This document shows positions 62,269 through 64,000 of a stretch of 64,000 bases of DNA, piece after piece (the first letter of the stretch is position 1; every line of letters begins with the position of its first letter). The stretch spans positions 45,531-109,530 of the IMG/VR virus record IMGVR_UViG_3300036861_001106; one strand, given 5' to 3'. Source of the DNA: a virus. Under the pieces are notes generated by a model. That model searched no databases. It saw nothing but the letters and a program-made list of their open reading frames with translations, and had not been told where the DNA came from. A program made the translations under genes and the position numbers.

Positions 62269-62445
62269 CTAGCGGCCCCGACGCCTGACCTCTGCCACCA
62301 CGAACCCCGCAGCGTAGACCGCTGGAGCCACCTGTCTCCACCCTCTCCCCTCCAGCTTGCTGCAGGCCTCCACCACGCTCCCCGTCCGGCGCTCCCGCAA
62401 CGTCGTGCGCCCCGTGTCAACCCGCGTGTAAGTGACGGTAACCAC
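62269..62445 (-). CDS. hypothetical protein, 58 aa
   Basis: GTG at 62445 with GGGAGGAGGT upstream. Basic, beta-rich. Unknown; the longer open frame is a shadow. Confidence 0.45.
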   Translation of the reverse strand: MVTVTYTRVDTGRTTLRERRTGSVVEACSKLEGRGWRQVAPAVYAAGFVVAEVRRRGR

Positions 62446-62487
62446 CCTGACCTCCTCCCAACTACGAGGCCCACAAGCAGGCCCAAA

Positions 62488-62529
62488 GCCGTGTCCGGGA
62501 GTCGAACCCGGACCAACACCCCTCACGGC
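62488..62529 (-). ncRNA. tRNA-like minihelix (acceptor/T-arm only)
   Basis: On the minus strand GCCGTG and CACGGC close an outer stem around a T-arm-like hairpin CCGGG-TTCGACT-CCCGG, followed by TTT. No D- or anticodon arm fits. It may be the 3' end of a tRNA gene (as in an attachment site), a tRNA-mimic element or a chance hairpin. Confidence 0.4.
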
Positions 62530-62630
62530 CTCCCAGCCAGGCGCCGGACCCAACCGACCAGCCGCCACCACCAACGACCGACGTCCACCACCCAGACCTT
62601 CCCGTCCTCCGCATCGAACAACTGAATCAC
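62523..62630 (-). CDS. hypothetical protein, 35 aa
   Basis: GTG at 62630 with GGAGGGACG upstream. Trp-rich short protein (VWVVDVGRWWWRLVGWVRRL), possibly amphipathic. It ends inside the tRNA-like hairpin. Weak evidence. Confidence 0.35.
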   Translation of the reverse strand: MIQLFDAEDGKVWVVDVGRWWWRLVGWVRRLAGRP

Positions 62631-62707
62631 TTCGTCCCTCCGGCCCCACCGGCGCCACCTAGCACCCAGCAACCCAGCAGAACTCCGACTCCTGGCACGG
62701 CTGACCG

Positions 62708-62911
62708 CTAGCTCCCCCACCGGTCAACCCCGCACCCCTCCTCCTCCAGCTTCTCGATCTCACGCCAGAAGGCCTCACGACGCCCCAGAAGGCCAAGGTA
62801 CTCCGGCGTCCTTCCCTCCCGTAGCCAGAGGTCAGCGCAACGGTTGTCTAGCCGGTGGAACTCAGCCCTGAGCTCACTCAGGTACGCGCGTGCTGTCCCT
62901 CGGACGATCAT
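62708..62911 (-). CDS. hypothetical helical protein, 67 aa
   Basis: ATG at 62911 with GGAGGAGGAGG upstream. Helical (ARAYLSELRAEFHRLDNRCA). Unknown. Confidence 0.5.
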   Translation of the reverse strand: MIVRGTARAYLSELRAEFHRLDNRCADLWLREGRTPEYLGLLGRREAFWREIEKLEEEGCGVDRWGS

Positions 62912-63052
62912 GGCCCCCTCCTCCTCCAACAGCCAGGCCCACCATCGAGCCAACCCCCACCCCCGTCTCGAACCAGCCACTCCCCGACGGAGAGTAGGAC
63001 GTCAACCCTCCCCCCTACTCCCCTGACCGCCAGGAGGCCCTGGCAACCCTGC

Positions 63053-63271
63053 CTAGTAACCCCGCAGCGCCCGATTGAATGGCTCCTGCGCCCCATCATG
63101 GATGTACAGGTTCCGGTCAGCCGACCGATCGTAAGCTGACACCTCCCAGGGGTACTCGCAGTTCCAATCTGCCAGCTTCCGCCGACACTCCTCCTCCGTG
63201 GCCGCGTAGTCAAGCACGACCGACTCCTCAGCCCCAGGCTCATCCCGAAAAATCTGATACCGTCGCTTCAT
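63053..63271 (-). CDS. hypothetical protein, 72 aa
   Basis: ATG at 63271 (an ATG one codon earlier is equivalent) with GGAGGAAAGG upstream. Soluble, with YAATEEECRRKLADWNCEYP. Unknown. Confidence 0.5.
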   Translation of the reverse strand: MKRRYQIFRDEPGAEESVVLDYAATEEECRRKLADWNCEYPWEVSAYDRSADRNLYIHDGAQEPFNRALRGY

Positions 63272-63320
63272 CACCTTTCCTCCAAAAACCTTGACAAGCC
63301 AACCCTGCGGACGCTTCCTC

Positions 63321-63342
63321 GGTGAAACAAACTCGTTTCACC
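63321..63342. promoter_or_regulatory. 8-bp perfect inverted repeat
   Basis: GGTGAAAC and GTTTCACC around a 6-nt loop, in the 85-bp gap between two early genes. Could be an operator or attenuator; no U-run follows on either strand. Confidence 0.35.
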
Positions 63343-63356
63343 ACAACGTTCGGCCC

Positions 63357-63458
63357 CTAGAAGCCGCGAGCCTTGAGGAGTAGCCAACCGATCAGCACAA
63401 TCACGAACGGCATCGCGAACAGCGCACACACAGTCAGGAACGTCATCAAACCTAGCAT
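63357..63458 (-). CDS. membrane microprotein, 33 aa
   Basis: ATG at 63458 with AAGGAGAAGG upstream. One membrane helix (FLTVCALFAMPFVIVLIGWLLL). The first gene of the long leftward early run in this window. Confidence 0.5.
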   Translation of the reverse strand: MLGLMTFLTVCALFAMPFVIVLIGWLLLKARGF

Positions 63459-64000
63459 TGTCCTTCTCCTTTCTTGCGTAGGTCGGGAGGCCCTCGACCC
63501 CTCCTTCTAACATCGGTCGGCAACCCACACCCTGCGCCGACCCCCTCCGCAGTTCCGTCTCCAGGATTTTCATCCTCGGTCCGTTCCTGCTTCCACAACA
63601 GTTATCGGTTGACCTCCTGCTTGCCTGTAGGGCTTTCTTCAGCTTTCTTTCTCCAGCCACCACCCTTCCCTGCAGGAGCCGTGCCAATGCCCTGTGCCGT
63701 GCGCCAGGGCTCGATTCTAGGTGGGTCTGGCGCAGGCCCGGTGTCTCCAGGCCTGACCTGCGAGGATTGGCGTCCTACGGGGTTGCCGTGGCGTGCCTTA
63801 GGATAGAGGTGTGGATTGACAACCGTGCGAGGGCTATTACGGTTGGTAAGATCCGAGTATACCTGATTACGTTTCGGATGTTCCTTGCCTAGCTCTGGCG
63901 TTATGTCATAGCACCCCAGCAGGTCGGCCTGTTCCGCTCGATCCGGGGGACCCCTGCCGGCTTGTTCCGGGGGACCAGGGGGGGGGAGGCGGGGCCGGGT
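63459..64000. other. gene-free end region
   Basis: No supportable gene on either strand in these 542 bp. TTGACA at 63,816-63,821 has no -10 box at a workable distance. The end is G-rich low-complexity sequence. It could hold the early leftward promoter, which I could not identify, or the genome's terminal region. Confidence 0.5.

Noticed and set aside
62488-62529. Full-length tRNA gene
   Set aside because: Only acceptor and T-arm halves fit; trying about 75 nt upstream gives no sensible D-arm and a poor anticodon loop.
63816-63860. Rightward promoter with TTGACA near the right end
   Set aside because: No -10-like hexamer lies 16-18 bp downstream, and no rightward gene follows.

Overview
The window is a fragment of a large, GC-rich, double-stranded DNA tailed-phage genome, probably from a metagenome. 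The evidence is an adjacent small/large terminase pair, a run of tail and virion genes, a phage replication and recombination set (primase, superfamily 3 helicase, DnaE polymerase, annealing protein, DNA methyltransferases), dense strings of tiny genes with ATGA/GTGA/TGATG overlaps, and many homing endonucleases. No integrase, portal or capsid gene was recognised, so the genome extends beyond the window. The host cannot be named. A PEP-CTERM protein behind a sigma-54-type promoter, a heptose-kinase-like gene and GT9-type glycosyltransferases point to a Gram-negative host with LPS-type sugars and an exosortase system.

Layout. 1-19,422 (+): late/virion operon starting at a consensus sigma-70 promoter (26-54). 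It has a sugar and methyl modification block (two GT9-like glycosyltransferases, three methyltransferases, one sulfotransferase-like protein), then small virion or exported proteins. Next is a virion gene split by two group I introns, with a LAGLIDADG endonuclease gene antisense beside it. The block ends with tail/hub proteins, two of which carry the same LRARI repeat. 19,402-28,330 (-): PD-(D/E)XK nuclease, NUMOD3 protein, cupin, PfkB-type heptose kinase, small-molecule enzymes, a group of membrane/coiled-coil genes that includes an ethylene-receptor-like membrane domain and a separate PAS protein, a beta-class DNA methyltransferase containing an HNH gene in another frame, and a nest of one-helix membrane proteins. 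28,391-42,317 (-): replication and recombination: DnaE, zinc-ribbon proteins, an origin-like palindrome with iterons (32,981-33,067), SF3 helicase, AEP primase, SSB-like and RecT-like proteins, a kinase/UDG fusion, two ParB-fold proteins, SNF2 helicase, KGG protein. 42,351-42,426: divergent promoters with three copies of a 9-bp repeat. 42,450-44,943 (+): terminase. 45,027-63,458 (-): early/accessory region of some 55 mostly tiny unknown genes, with the PEP-CTERM gene, a Dam-type methyltransferase, HNH genes and the CRISPR-IscB locus. 63,459-64,000: no gene seen.

Most striking system: at 50,075-51,841 (-) an intact IscB (PLMP, split RuvC, arginine-rich bridge, HNH, C-terminal domain) is preceded by a 258-nt omega-RNA-like leader whose first 28 nt are the last repeat of a five-repeat mini-CRISPR array with mostly 61-bp periodicity. 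The scaffold contains a complement of that repeat. The locus sits inside a translationally overlapping early operon and no cas1/cas2 is present, so the phage appears to carry a reprogrammable RNA-guided nuclease fed by a CRISPR array. Other notable systems are the twin introns, the sigma-54/PEP-CTERM cassette, the ETR1-like/PAS pair, and a possible antisense RNA over the primase leader.
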